In this document: positions 26,843 to 35,106 of the stretch, in pieces
Layout of the letters: every line of letters begins with the position of its first letter
Numbering within the stretch: the stretch's first letter is position 1
NCBI GenBank assembly: GCA_945870155.1
Contig: CAMBSB010000005.1
Coordinates: forward strand, 18,361-82,360
Length of the DNA: 64,000 nucleotides
From: Paludibacter jiangxiensis
Lineage (GTDB): Bacteria; Bacteroidota; Bacteroidia; Bacteroidales; Paludibacteraceae
Reading direction: 5' to 3'
Program-made: the position numbers and the translations under genes
The notes under the pieces: model-generated
The model's input: the letters and a program-made list of their open reading frames with translations, nothing else
Databases searched by the model: none
Told to the model about the DNA's origin: nothing

Positions 26843-28306
26843 TTATACTACAACAGCTTCTATGCCAAGATATTCTGCAATTTTAACAATGGTGGAAGCA
26901 TGATGTCCGATTCCCAACGAGAAATGGTGTGTGGGCGCTTCTTTCATCCATTTTGTTAGAAAAGTACGCACATTGGGTTGAAACTTTCCACGGGTGTTGG
27001 TATTTCCTGTGGCAGGTATCGGCCCTTCTACCGACTCGCCTTCGGCAATTATAAATTTGAATTTACCATTGTAAGTAGAGTTAATACTCAACATGGTAAT
27101 TGGCCCTGTTTTAATTTTAAATTCTACGCCGGCACCCGAGCCAGGTTTCCCGTGGTATTTTTTCAGACTGCGAATTACGGGTTTCCCATCGGCAATCGAA
27201 ACATTGTGAGGTCCATCATGACCCACCAAAATAAAATCGCCATCGAAATCAATCGGATGAAGTTCGGCAAAACTACCACCAATACCCATACGGTCCATAA
27301 TAAATAAGGCTACCAATGTTTTCACATCCGACTCGCCACACATTGGGATATTTTTAGCCGTTAGTAATGAATTTCCAACGATAAGATTAGTCATTACTTG
27401 TCGTTCCAAACTACCTTCAAGGCCATCGTAATAATAAGCCAAACCACTCAAATTACTGTTTGTTATAAAGTTTTCGAGCGCCACATACACACGTGCTGCG
27501 GTATATAAATCGGCCTCGGTCAGTTTCATCGAAATAGGGTCGGCAACTGGGTCGGGCGTATCGAAGAACGAGAGTATTTGTGATTTTGCACGCTCAATTT
27601 CGGTGTCGGTAACTTCAGCGTAGGACGTAACTAATTCATTTGCTTCACAGGCTTTTATATGGCAACCAAAATGGGTTGTAAACATCGTTGGGTCGAAATG
27701 CATATCGAGCATGGCATTGAGCGAGTGTCCGATATGACCGAAATGTGCGCGTTTTAAGTCGTGCAACACACGTGCAATGGTACAGTATTCGGTTATTTGT
27801 TTATCCACTTCGGGGTCGTTGTATAACGTTCCGATAATGGTATCCGGAATGCGAACGCCCAACCGAGCCGCAACACCCGTAAATTCGGGTATAGAGCAAA
27901 CATCATCGTTCATTAATTGCATGTAGGTATTTGCTTTGGCATAATCCAATCCTTGCAAAGGTTGCAGTGCCACCAACACAATAGGAATTTTCAGTGAACG
28001 CATAATGACTGCAAAAGTACCTGATGTAGCATACGTTACCATGTCGCAGAACAGTAAATCGATATTTGCTGCTGTTAATGCATCTACAGCCTGATAGGCT
28101 TTTTCGGCATTGTCGACCAACCCAAAATCAACAACATCCACAAATTCAGGAATTTTTTGAATAAAAACCTCCTGCTTTTTGTACATCTCCTCCAATAAGC
28201 CCGGAAATTGAGCCCAATAGGTATGATGCCCAACACCAATTACGCCTACTTTTGTACGTCTATTGTCGCTAACCGCTGCATAATCAACCCTTTCAACTAA
28301 TCTCAT
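26843..28306 (-). CDS. L-arabinose isomerase-family sugar isomerase
   Basis: A 487-residue member of the AraA / L-fucose-L-arabinose isomerase family, which interconverts aldoses and ketoses using a metal ion. After RTKVGVIGVGHHTYW come family-like blocks including MCGESDVKTL (Glu ligand region), GHDGPHN and the terminal FSLGIGHH (His ligand region). The start at 28306 (MRLVERVDYAAV) was chosen because the open frame further up to 28399 translates a palindromic repeat (28348-28366). It probably shares a transcript with the MFS gene upstream. The family contains divergent groups with unknown sugars, so L-arabinose itself is only one possibility; no araB or araD is present here. Confidence 0.8.
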   Translation of the reverse strand: MRLVERVDYAAVSDNRRTKVGVIGVGHHTYWAQFPGLLEEMYKKQEVFIQKIPEFVDVVDFGLVDNAEKAYQAVDALTAANIDLLFCDMVTYATSGTFAVIMRSLKIPIVLVALQPLQGLDYAKANTYMQLMNDDVCSIPEFTGVAARLGVRIPDTIIGTLYNDPEVDKQITEYCTIARVLHDLKRAHFGHIGHSLNAMLDMHFDPTMFTTHFGCHIKACEANELVTSYAEVTDTEIERAKSQILSFFDTPDPVADPISMKLTEADLYTAARVYVALENFITNSNLSGLAYYYDGLEGSLERQVMTNLIVGNSLLTAKNIPMCGESDVKTLVALFIMDRMGIGGSFAELHPIDFDGDFILVGHDGPHNVSIADGKPVIRSLKKYHGKPGSGAGVEFKIKTGPITMLSINSTYNGKFKFIIAEGESVEGPIPATGNTNTRGKFQPNVRTFLTKWMKEAPTHHFSLGIGHHASTIVKIAEYLGIEAVVV

Positions 28307-28320
28307 GATATTATATTTTT

Positions 28321-28420
28321 TTGTTTCGTGTTTCGTGTTATTGGCACCCTGCCTACCGCAGGCAGGTTCGTGCGTTATTTGCTTCGCGTTATTTGGCACT
28401 TCGTGCGTTATTGATTGTTA
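28321..28420. repeat. Repeat cluster in the MFS-isomerase spacer
   Basis: Contains two TTTCGTG units (28324-28337), the hairpin CCTGCCT/AGGCAGG (28348-28366) with loop ACCGC, and then three related words ending in CGTTATT (about 28370-28416). The hairpin word is a familiar dispersed intergenic repeat of Bacteroidota. On the coding (minus) strand the doubled ACACGAAAC ends about 16 bases before the isomerase start, as it also does near asnB. Confidence 0.6.
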
Positions 28421-28457
28421 TTCTTGTACTTTGCTCTTTGCTCTTTATTCTTTGTTC

Positions 28458-29735
28458 TCAAGAAAGACTCCCCGACCGCTTTATTTTTGGTAGAAATACC
28501 AGAAAAATGACCATTGCTATCGGATACATCAATCCTGCCCAAATCCATAGCGGCTCGTACGAGTAGTTGGTAACTACATAGCCAACAAGGTGGTTTACGC
28601 CAAAAGCTGCAATGGCGCCAAACGTACCTGTAAGTCCTATAATTGTCGACGTGGTTTTACTGCCAAATACATCGCCTACTGCGGTTGAATAATTGGTAAT
28701 CCAAAGGCCATGTGCGAAAAAGAAAACCGAAACAAGTGCAATAAATACGTAAGCCGAGCCTACAAATTGAATTAACAAAACCGACAAAGTAAGCGCTGCT
28801 GCTACTGACATTACCCACTTTCGGGCTTTGTTTAAACTCCCTGTTTTACTATAAATTTTATCCGAAATATATCCACCCAATATATTCGAAAGTCCGAGCA
28901 CCAAAAACGGAATCCAAAATAGTTTGCCTATCAAATCGGTTGATAGTCCCCTGCTTTCGCTCATATATTTCGGAATCCAAAACATGAGGAAATAAAAAAT
29001 CGGGTCGAATAAGATGCGCATTGAAATAAAAACCCACACCGTTTTGTGTTTCAAAATGGTAGAAAATGAGTATTTATGACTTGCCGAATAAGCAATTTTT
29101 TGTTTAATATTAAAGTTGGGAATTACTTTCAATTCCGAATGCTTTTTGTTGTTAAAGTAGATCCAGAAGACCAGCCACGGCACACCTAAAGCAGCAGTAG
29201 CAAGAAATACCATTCGCCATCCAACAGTATCGAGTAGAGATATAGCTAACAACGGAGCTACAACAGCCCCAATGGCAGAGCCACCAATGGCAATGCCCGT
29301 GGCCAACGACCGTTTTTTCTCGGGAATCCATTCAATAACGGCTTTTATCACTCCGGGGAAGCAGGCACCTTCGCCCACACCAAGTATAAACCTGAAAATG
29401 GCAAATTCGGTAACCGAACCTGCAATGCTATGTAAACCCGAAGCCACTGTCCATATTGCCAGTGAGAGTGCTAGTCCTAATTTGGTGCCGAAGCGGTCGA
29501 TAAATACGCCACCCAGCGTAAACATAAGCGCATAACCCACAATAAATCCACCCGTTATCCAACTGTAATCCGAATCGGAAATGTGAATGTCTTTCTTTAT
29601 CTCGAGAATGGAAATGGACAATACCTGCCTGTCTAAGAAGCTGAGCGCTGTTAATATAAACAGCAACCCCACCACTATCCACGGAATGGGGGATACTTTT
29701 GACAATTTTGAATTATTTGTTTTTCGTGAAAGCAT
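28458..29735 (-). CDS. MFS transporter, ACS (anion:cation symporter)-like
   Basis: A 425-residue inner-membrane carrier with about 12 hydrophobic segments. The N-terminal ALSFLDRQVLSIS and the loop GGVFIDRFGTKLGL (MFS motif between helices 2 and 3) are typical, and FRFILGVGEGACFPG in helix 4 is characteristic of the ACS group that carries hexuronates and other sugar acids. It precedes the isomerase gene on the same strand with a 151-base repeat-filled gap, so uptake and isomerisation of the same compound is likely. An exact -7 box lies 20 bases upstream of the start. The substrate is inferred only. Confidence 0.87.
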   Translation of the reverse strand: MLSRKTNNSKLSKVSPIPWIVVGLLFILTALSFLDRQVLSISILEIKKDIHISDSDYSWITGGFIVGYALMFTLGGVFIDRFGTKLGLALSLAIWTVASGLHSIAGSVTEFAIFRFILGVGEGACFPGVIKAVIEWIPEKKRSLATGIAIGGSAIGAVVAPLLAISLLDTVGWRMVFLATAALGVPWLVFWIYFNNKKHSELKVIPNFNIKQKIAYSASHKYSFSTILKHKTVWVFISMRILFDPIFYFLMFWIPKYMSESRGLSTDLIGKLFWIPFLVLGLSNILGGYISDKIYSKTGSLNKARKWVMSVAAALTLSVLLIQFVGSAYVFIALVSVFFFAHGLWITNYSTAVGDVFGSKTTSTIIGLTGTFGAIAAFGVNHLVGYVVTNYSYEPLWIWAGLMYPIAMVIFLVFLPKIKRSGSLS

Positions 29736-29754
29736 GATTTTTTACTTTTTATTG

Positions 29755-29762
29755 CAAAGGTA
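29755..29762 (-). promoter_or_regulatory. -7 box of the MFS-isomerase operon
   Basis: TACCTTTG on the minus strand matches TAnnTTTG, 19 bases before the start codon at 29735. The -33 position has no TTTG, consistent with a promoter that needs an activator. Confidence 0.55.
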
Positions 29763-29792
29763 AACTTTTGTTGTGCTATAAATTAATATTAT

Positions 29793-29906
29793 ACCACATA
29801 AGGCACATAAGAAATAATTTTTTTTTTGTAAAAAGAAACCTTACGGTTTTAATTAGTTCACATAAGAATTTTTTATACTATTTCTTTCTTAAGTGTCTTA
29901 TGTGGT
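29793..29906. repeat. Long imperfect inverted repeat upstream of the MFS gene
   Basis: The left arm 29793-29816 begins ACCACATAAG and the right arm 29879-29906 ends CTTATGTGGT. The arms match over about 24 bases with small differences and enclose about 60 bases of AT-rich DNA. It stands just upstream of the MFS promoter. It may be a dispersed repeat or a regulatory structure. Confidence 0.65.
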
Positions 29907-29969
29907 TCAAAATTCACGACGAAATTTGAATTATACAAAAGTAAGCCGATACCCTGCCTGTAAAAATAT

Positions 29970-29999
29970 ACTAAATGAGCATTAGTTTGCACTAAATGA
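29970..29999 (+). promoter_or_regulatory. Direct repeat pair ACTAAATGA, 21-bp period
   Basis: ACTAAATGA occurs at 29970-29978 and again at 29991-29999, exactly two helical turns apart. This is the spacing of half-sites bound by AraC-type dimers. A second pair with a different word but the same period follows at 30026-30055. Confidence 0.45.
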
Positions 30000-30025
30000 T
30001 ACATTCGAAAACGCGCACCGATATG

Positions 30026-30055
30026 CCTTGTAGCGATAACTATAACCCTTGTAGC
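30026..30055 (+). promoter_or_regulatory. Direct repeat pair CCTTGTAGC, 21-bp period
   Basis: CCTTGTAGC occurs at 30026-30034 and 30047-30055. The pair ends 30 bases before the -33 element of the T9SS protein promoter, a normal activator position. Candidate regulators are the AraC-type protein at 25832 or an unlinked one. Confidence 0.45.
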
Positions 30056-30085
30056 ATTTTGTGCAAAGAATTTGTCACTTTGTGT

Positions 30086-30117
30086 ATTGAAGTCGCATCC
30101 TTTCTACTCTATTTTTG
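30086..30117 (+). promoter_or_regulatory. Promoter of the large T9SS surface protein
   Basis: TATTTTTG (30110-30117) is an exact -7 box and ATTG (30086-30089) stands 20 bases upstream as the -33 element, the same combination as at glnN. The start codon is 63 bases downstream. Confidence 0.6.
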
Positions 30118-30180
30118 CAACATTCAAAATTCTATATTTTGCAACAACAAAATTTGTAAATCATTAAATATCAAAAAAAT

Positions 30181-33100
30181 ATGAAGAAATCAATTTACGT
30201 TTTAATAATGGCTCTGATGGTGGGGATTGGGGCGAAGGGTGCAAGTTATGGCAATGGTGACCTTCGGTCAATTATCAGTGCTGCAACTGATGGCGAAGTA
30301 ATCGTCCTTACGGGTGATACGTACACTTATGCTAGCTCATCGGTTTTGAGTGTGGCAAAAGGCTTTACTGTAAAGGCCGATCCGAGTTTAACAGTAAGAC
30401 CAACTGTTACATTTAGTGGTAGTGCTTCGCAGTTTTTTAAATTTACTGCTACATCATTGAAATCAGTTACGTTTGATGGTATCGATTTTAATGGCGGGGC
30501 AATAGCTACTGGTTTTTTTAATTCTAATGTGACTTCAGCTGGGGATATTGACCTTACAGTAAATAATTGCGTCATTCGTAATTTAACATTAACAACGGCA
30601 TCTACTGTTTTCGGTACAGTAGCTGCAACTAATTCAAATGGTATTTATAGCTCAGTAAAAGTTACAAATTCCCGTATCATAGGTTATGGGATGCTAGTAA
30701 CTAGTGCTGGAAAAACAACTTCATTTGCTAATAATAGCTTTAAAAATACATATCTTTCAAATTATGCATATACTGGTGCTAACATGATTACCATAAGTGG
30801 TGGAAGTAGCAGTACATTAGCAATTAATAACGTTACTTTTAATAATTGTGGAACTGGATCAAGGAAAATATTGAATTTGACATCTGGAATGACCACGACA
30901 ATTAACAATTCAGTATTTAAAAGTTGCGGACAAACCTCAAATAATACCGTGCCAACCGCAGCTACAGGAAGTGGGAATATTAATCTTTCTTCTACAGCAA
31001 ATTCGTTGTTTGGAATTCCTGGCACAATTGCAACTTCACCAGCTTTGACGAATGGTACATTACCTGCAGTTACGAGTTTGGATGCAAATGACTCTTGGTA
31101 TTATGCTGCTTCAGGCACTGCAGGTTACTACAATGCAGCTACTATTACAAAATCAGTTACGACTTTATCTGGTTTTGCTTATAATGAAGGTTCTGGACCT
31201 TCTACGGCATCAACTTTCACTGTAAGCGGTGCTGATTTGTTTAACAATTTAACAGTTGCTGCACCTGCCAACTACGAAGTTTCATCTGATGGAACGACTT
31301 ATGCAAGCAGTTTAAATCTTTCTCCTACTTTGGGAGTAGTTGCAAGTCAAACAGTTTATGTTCGCTTGGTTGCAGGTTTAACAGCTGCATCTTATACTGG
31401 AGACATTACTTTGTCTTCTGCAAATCTATCAAACCAAACCATTGCCTTAACGGGTACAGTGAGTGCAGGTGGTTCGCCAGCCTTTACAGCCTCTACAGGT
31501 TCGTTGACTGGTTTCAACTACATTTATGCGCAAGGTCCTTCTGCTCAGCAGTCATTTACTGTTTCAGGTACTAACTTGACAGCCAATGTCGCTATTGCAG
31601 CACCAACGAATTATGAGGTTTCAACCACTTCAGGTTCAGGTTTTGGCGCAAGTGCTTCTATTCCTTTTGGTTCAGGTACTTTATCGGCTGTTCCTGTTTA
31701 TGTTCGATTAAAAGCAGGCTTAAATAGTGGTTCTTATACTGCCGAAAATGTTGCATTGTCATCTACCGGTGCTACAGCTCAAAGTGTTTCTTGTTCAGGC
31801 ACAGTTACTCCTCCAACGGTAACGATTACCCCTACCTCATTATCTTCGTTCTTTGCATTAGCAGGTTCTGCTACTCCATCTACTGAGAAAACATTTACTG
31901 TTGGTGGTTCTAACTTGGCAGGTGATATCACAATCACACCTTCAACTAACTACGAAATTTCAACTACTTCGGGTGGTGCTTTCGCAGCAACTAATCCAAT
32001 TACCTTGTCGCCATCGAGTGGAAGTGTTTCTTCAACTATAATTTATGTGCGTTTGAAAGGTAGTTTGGCAACAGCTTCGTATAGCGAAAATATTACTGTT
32101 GCCACTGCAGGTACATCTGATGCAACAGTGGCTTGTTCGGGTAATGTAGCTACTCCAGTTGTACAGGTTGGTAATGGGGTTGGCTTAGATAATAGAGTTG
32201 CTGCATCTGGTTTCACGTATGTCGTTGGTGCTGGCCCATCTGCAAGTCAGGGCTCAACTACCTATGTTTCTGGTTTGTATTTGCAAGGTGATGTAACAGC
32301 TACAGCTCCAACTAATTTTGAGGTTTCAAAAGATAATATCACTTTTGCAGACTTTGTAACTTATACAATGTCTAACTCAAATATTAGTGGCAATCTTTAT
32401 ACTCGCCTTAAATCAGGTTTATTGACTGATACTTATAGTGGTGGTAGTGTTACATTGTCGTCAACTGGTGCTGCAAATAGACTTCTTACAGTTTCTGGTT
32501 CTGTTACTGGTGGTGCCGTAATATTTGGTTTGAATACATCTACTGCTGTTGTTTCTACAATTCCTACACCATTTACCTATGCAGGTAACGGTCCTTCTGC
32601 TTCAAGTAATACCATAAGAATCACATGTAGTGGTTTGACTTCAGATGTAACGATTACGCCATCTGCTGGTTTCGAGGTTTCTACCGATGGTACAACCTTC
32701 CAATCTACACCAATGGCTGTAGCAAATGATGGCTTTGGAGCTATTGCTGCTGGTACAATCATTTACACGCGCATGGCTGCTAGCCTTTCTGTCGGTGCAA
32801 AAACCGGAACAATCACGTTAACTGCAACCAATGCAACCACACGTACAGTAACTGTAAGCGGTACGGTTTTACTCACGCCAACCGTAACCGTAACACCCAT
32901 TGGCACATATACCTATAATGGCAGTCCACAAGGACCTACAGCAGCTACCAATACGGGTACAGGTTCGGCTTACACCTTTAGTTATGTAGGAACAGGAACT
33001 ACAATCTACACAGCAAGTCCTACTCGGCCTACCGAGTTGGGTACTTACTCTGTTACTGCAACAGTTGCAGCTCATGGAAATTATGCGCAAGCAAGTTCGG

Positions 33101-34656
33101 CAGCTACAGCGTTTAACATTACAACAGAAACTGTTTATACAGGTGGAAATATTAGTGATATAGTTTTAACCGACCCTGAATTGGCAAATACGAATATTAC
33201 TGTTAGTTCAGGTGAATTAGTAATTGATGCTACTAAAACTGTTCGTTCCATAACTGTAAACAGTGGAGCAAAGCTAACTATTCCAACCGGACAGACACTT
33301 ACACTGACCAGTTTCACATTGAAAAGCGATGCTTCAGGCACTTCTACTTACAAACCCGTAGGAACAGGTGCTCTTGTGGTAACCGGCACAACCAATGTAG
33401 AGCAATACTTAACCTACACACGTAATTATTATGTGTCGAGTCCTGTAAGCAATGCGGTTGCACCTGCGGGCTATACCTATTATGGTCGGAATGAAACGCT
33501 TTCGAACCTTGGTTGGATAGCAGTAAGTGTTGGTGCTGGATTAACTGCGGGTAAAGGTTATATTGCATTACCCGGCACAGGGGATGCTCCTATTACATTT
33601 ACAACTCAAAGTGGTGGTACGTTGAATACGGGTACTATTCCTGTTAGTTTAACTTATACATCGGCTGCCACTTCGGGCAAAGGATATAACCTTATTGGTA
33701 ATCCATACCCATCGCATTTGAATTGGACAAAAGCATTTACCGATGCCAATGTGGCAAAAATTGAACCAAGTATATGGTATCGAACTAAAGTTGGAAATGG
33801 TAACAGTACTGGCTGGTCATTCAAAACCTACAATGCATTTACCGGAGATGCAGTACCAGACGGAACTACCGGCATAATACCACCAATGCAAGGTTTCTGG
33901 GTATTGGCAAAACAAACTACAACCATCGAATTTACCGACGATATGCGTTCGCACGAAACCGGCAATCCGCTTAAAGCACCTGCCGCCAACAATGTAGAAC
34001 GTAAAAAAGTACGCTTGCAAGTATCAAACGGTACAAGAGCAGATGAGGCTTTGCTGGTATTCGATGCTAATGCTTCCGACAATTACGATAGTTACGATTC
34101 GCCTAAAATGATGAATAATGCTACCGATATCGCCGATATTTATACAGTTGCCGATGCTAAGAAATTAGTTATCAATGGCATGAATACTGTAAAATACGAT
34201 ACCGAAATTCCAATTGGTTTTAGTACCGGTTCAGCCGGCGATTTCAGCATTTCGGCAAACGAATTTTCGAATTTCGAAATTGGTACCCGTTTAATTTTGT
34301 TAGATAAGAATTATCCAACAATCGAAACCGAGCTAACACCCGAAACAACCTATCATTTCAGTGCACCTGTTACCACAGCTTCCACCAATCGTTTTAGCTT
34401 GCTTTTCCGTGCGCCAGGCACTGCAACAGGTATTAAAAACACCGAAAAGCTGCACGTACAAGTATTTGTTAATGCAGCCAATCAAATTACGATTATTGCA
34501 GCAGAAAAAAGCGATTATGCCATTTACAATGCTGTAGGACAGTTAATGGAGAACGGAGCAATAACTTCAAACTCTCAAACATCAAACATCAAACTCGCTG
34601 CAGGTATTTATGTGGTGATGGTGGGTAATAATTCAGCAAGAGTAATCATAAAATAG
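30181..34656 (+). CDS. Giant secreted T9SS surface protein with five Ig-like repeats
   Basis: A 1491-residue extracellular protein. A signal peptide of about 20 residues leads into a DUF4957-like beta-helix (roughly residues 25-310). Five related units of about 100 residues follow (about 320-905), each with a GPSA-type turn, an xYEVS or xFEVS block, a YVRL or YTRL block and a closing SGTV strand. Next is an MBG-like module (TYTYNGSPQGPTAATNTG, about 905-980), then an unassigned region that includes a long beta-rich part, and finally a T9SS sorting domain (residues about 1420-1491, ending in AAGIYVVMVGNNSARVIIK). The architecture suggests an adhesin or a scaffold on the cell surface; no catalytic motif was seen. 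Upstream lie two 21-bp-period direct repeats and a good promoter. Confidence 0.85.
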   Translation: MKKSIYVLIMALMVGIGAKGASYGNGDLRSIISAATDGEVIVLTGDTYTYASSSVLSVAKGFTVKADPSLTVRPTVTFSGSASQFFKFTATSLKSVTFDGIDFNGGAIATGFFNSNVTSAGDIDLTVNNCVIRNLTLTTASTVFGTVAATNSNGIYSSVKVTNSRIIGYGMLVTSAGKTTSFANNSFKNTYLSNYAYTGANMITISGGSSSTLAINNVTFNNCGTGSRKILNLTSGMTTTINNSVFKSCGQTSNNTVPTAATGSGNINLSSTANSLFGIPGTIATSPALTNGTLPAVTSLDANDSWYYAASGTAGYYNAATITKSVTTLSGFAYNEGSGPSTASTFTVSGADLFNNLTVAAPANYEVSSDGTTYASSLNLSPTLGVVASQTVYVRLVAGLTAASYTGDITLSSANLSNQTIALTGTVSAGGSPAFTASTGSLTGFNYIYAQGPSAQQSFTVSGTNLTANVAIAAPTNYEVSTTSGSGFGASASIPFGSGTLSAVPVYVRLKAGLNSGSYTAENVALSSTGATAQSVSCSGTVTPPTVTITPTSLSSFFALAGSATPSTEKTFTVGGSNLAGDITITPSTNYEISTTSGGAFAATNPITLSPSSGSVSSTIIYVRLKGSLATASYSENITVATAGTSDATVACSGNVATPVVQVGNGVGLDNRVAASGFTYVVGAGPSASQGSTTYVSGLYLQGDVTATAPTNFEVSKDNITFADFVTYTMSNSNISGNLYTRLKSGLLTDTYSGGSVTLSSTGAANRLLTVSGSVTGGAVIFGLNTSTAVVSTIPTPFTYAGNGPSASSNTIRITCSGLTSDVTITPSAGFEVSTDGTTFQSTPMAVANDGFGAIAAGTIIYTRMAASLSVGAKTGTITLTATNATTRTVTVSGTVLLTPTVTVTPIGTYTYNGSPQGPTAATNTGTGSAYTFSYVGTGTTIYTASPTRPTELGTYSVTATVAAHGNYAQASSAATAFNITTETVYTGGNISDIVLTDPELANTNITVSSGELVIDATKTVRSITVNSGAKLTIPTGQTLTLTSFTLKSDASGTSTYKPVGTGALVVTGTTNVEQYLTYTRNYYVSSPVSNAVAPAGYTYYGRNETLSNLGWIAVSVGAGLTAGKGYIALPGTGDAPITFTTQSGGTLNTGTIPVSLTYTSAATSGKGYNLIGNPYPSHLNWTKAFTDANVAKIEPSIWYRTKVGNGNSTGWSFKTYNAFTGDAVPDGTTGIIPPMQGFWVLAKQTTTIEFTDDMRSHETGNPLKAPAANNVERKKVRLQVSNGTRADEALLVFDANASDNYDSYDSPKMMNNATDIADIYTVADAKKLVINGMNTVKYDTEIPIGFSTGSAGDFSISANEFSNFEIGTRLILLDKNYPTIETELTPETTYHFSAPVTTASTNRFSLLFRAPGTATGIKNTEKLHVQVFVNAANQITIIAAEKSDYAIYNAVGQLMENGAITSNSQTSNIKLAAGIYVVMVGNNSARVIIK

Positions 34657-34674
34657 GGAAAATACTGACTCAAA

Positions 34675-34686
34675 CCACTAAAGTGG
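34675..34686. repeat. Degenerate palindrome CCACTAAAGTGG
   Basis: A 12-bp palindrome 18 bases after the T9SS gene stop. It keeps the CTAAAG centre of the GC-rich family and may be a decayed left partner of the copy at 34721-34741. Confidence 0.5.
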
Positions 34687-34720
34687 CTTAAAGAAAAAAA
34701 CCATTAGGGGCTAATCAACA

Positions 34721-34741
34721 CTCCCCTTTAGGGGTTGGGGG
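34721..34741 (-). repeat. GC-rich palindromic repeat, copy 3
   Basis: CTCCCCTTTAGGGG followed by TTGGGGG, in the same orientation as the copy at 9373-9402. Confidence 0.7.
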
Positions 34742-34781
34742 TAATACATTTAAGAGTTGGGGCAATTAAAAATTAAACATT

Positions 34782-34949
34782 ATGAAAATCAAAAGAACAT
34801 ACAATAATCCTGAAATAGTTTGTATAGAATTGGATAACGATATTTCGTTAGCATTGCAATCGGCTCCACCAATTGGTCCGGATGAAACCAACAATGCACT
34901 ACGTCCGGAGTATTTTAATACCAATCCAATCCAGCCAACATTAGGATAA
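34782..34949 (+). CDS. Small 55-residue hypothetical peptide
   Basis: ATG at 34782 to TAA at 34947-34949. The sequence starts MKIKRTYNNPEIVCIELD, continues with SLALQSAPPIGPDE and ends in an Asn/Pro-rich tail. It fits a class of short Bacteroidota peptides with a Y-x-x-P-E-I start and a central (L/M)x(L/A)xS segment that are often found near surface-protein genes; no function is known to me. It has no transmembrane segment. It lies between the large T9SS protein and the SusC gene and may be co-transcribed with the former. The codon use looks like that of the neighbours. Confidence 0.6.
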   Translation: MKIKRTYNNPEIVCIELDNDISLALQSAPPIGPDETNNALRPEYFNTNPIQPTLG

Positions 34950-35085
34950 TTTCAAATACTATCCTTTTAATTTGACAACAAGCTATTTACCACGTGTATT
35001 TAGCTTGTTGTTGTAATATCCATTTTGTGTCATTTTGTGCAAAACAAGACGCATTCCGTGCATTTTTCGGGGATGCCTTTTGCTT

Positions 35086-35093
35086 TAAATTTG
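35086..35093 (+). promoter_or_regulatory. -7 box of the SusC/metallohydrolase locus
   Basis: TAAATTTG matches TAnnTTTG. The predicted transcript start is only 7-13 bases before the alternative start codons at 35107 and 35113, which would give a very short leader and favours 35113. TTTT at 35063-35066 is a weak -33 candidate. Confidence 0.45.
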
Positions 35094-35106
35094 CAAGCTA
35101 CAGATA

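Noticed and set aside
28307..28399. Longer N-terminus for the isomerase starting at 28399
   Set aside because: The added residues translate a palindromic repeat and reiterated words; MRLVERVDY at 28306 is a natural start.
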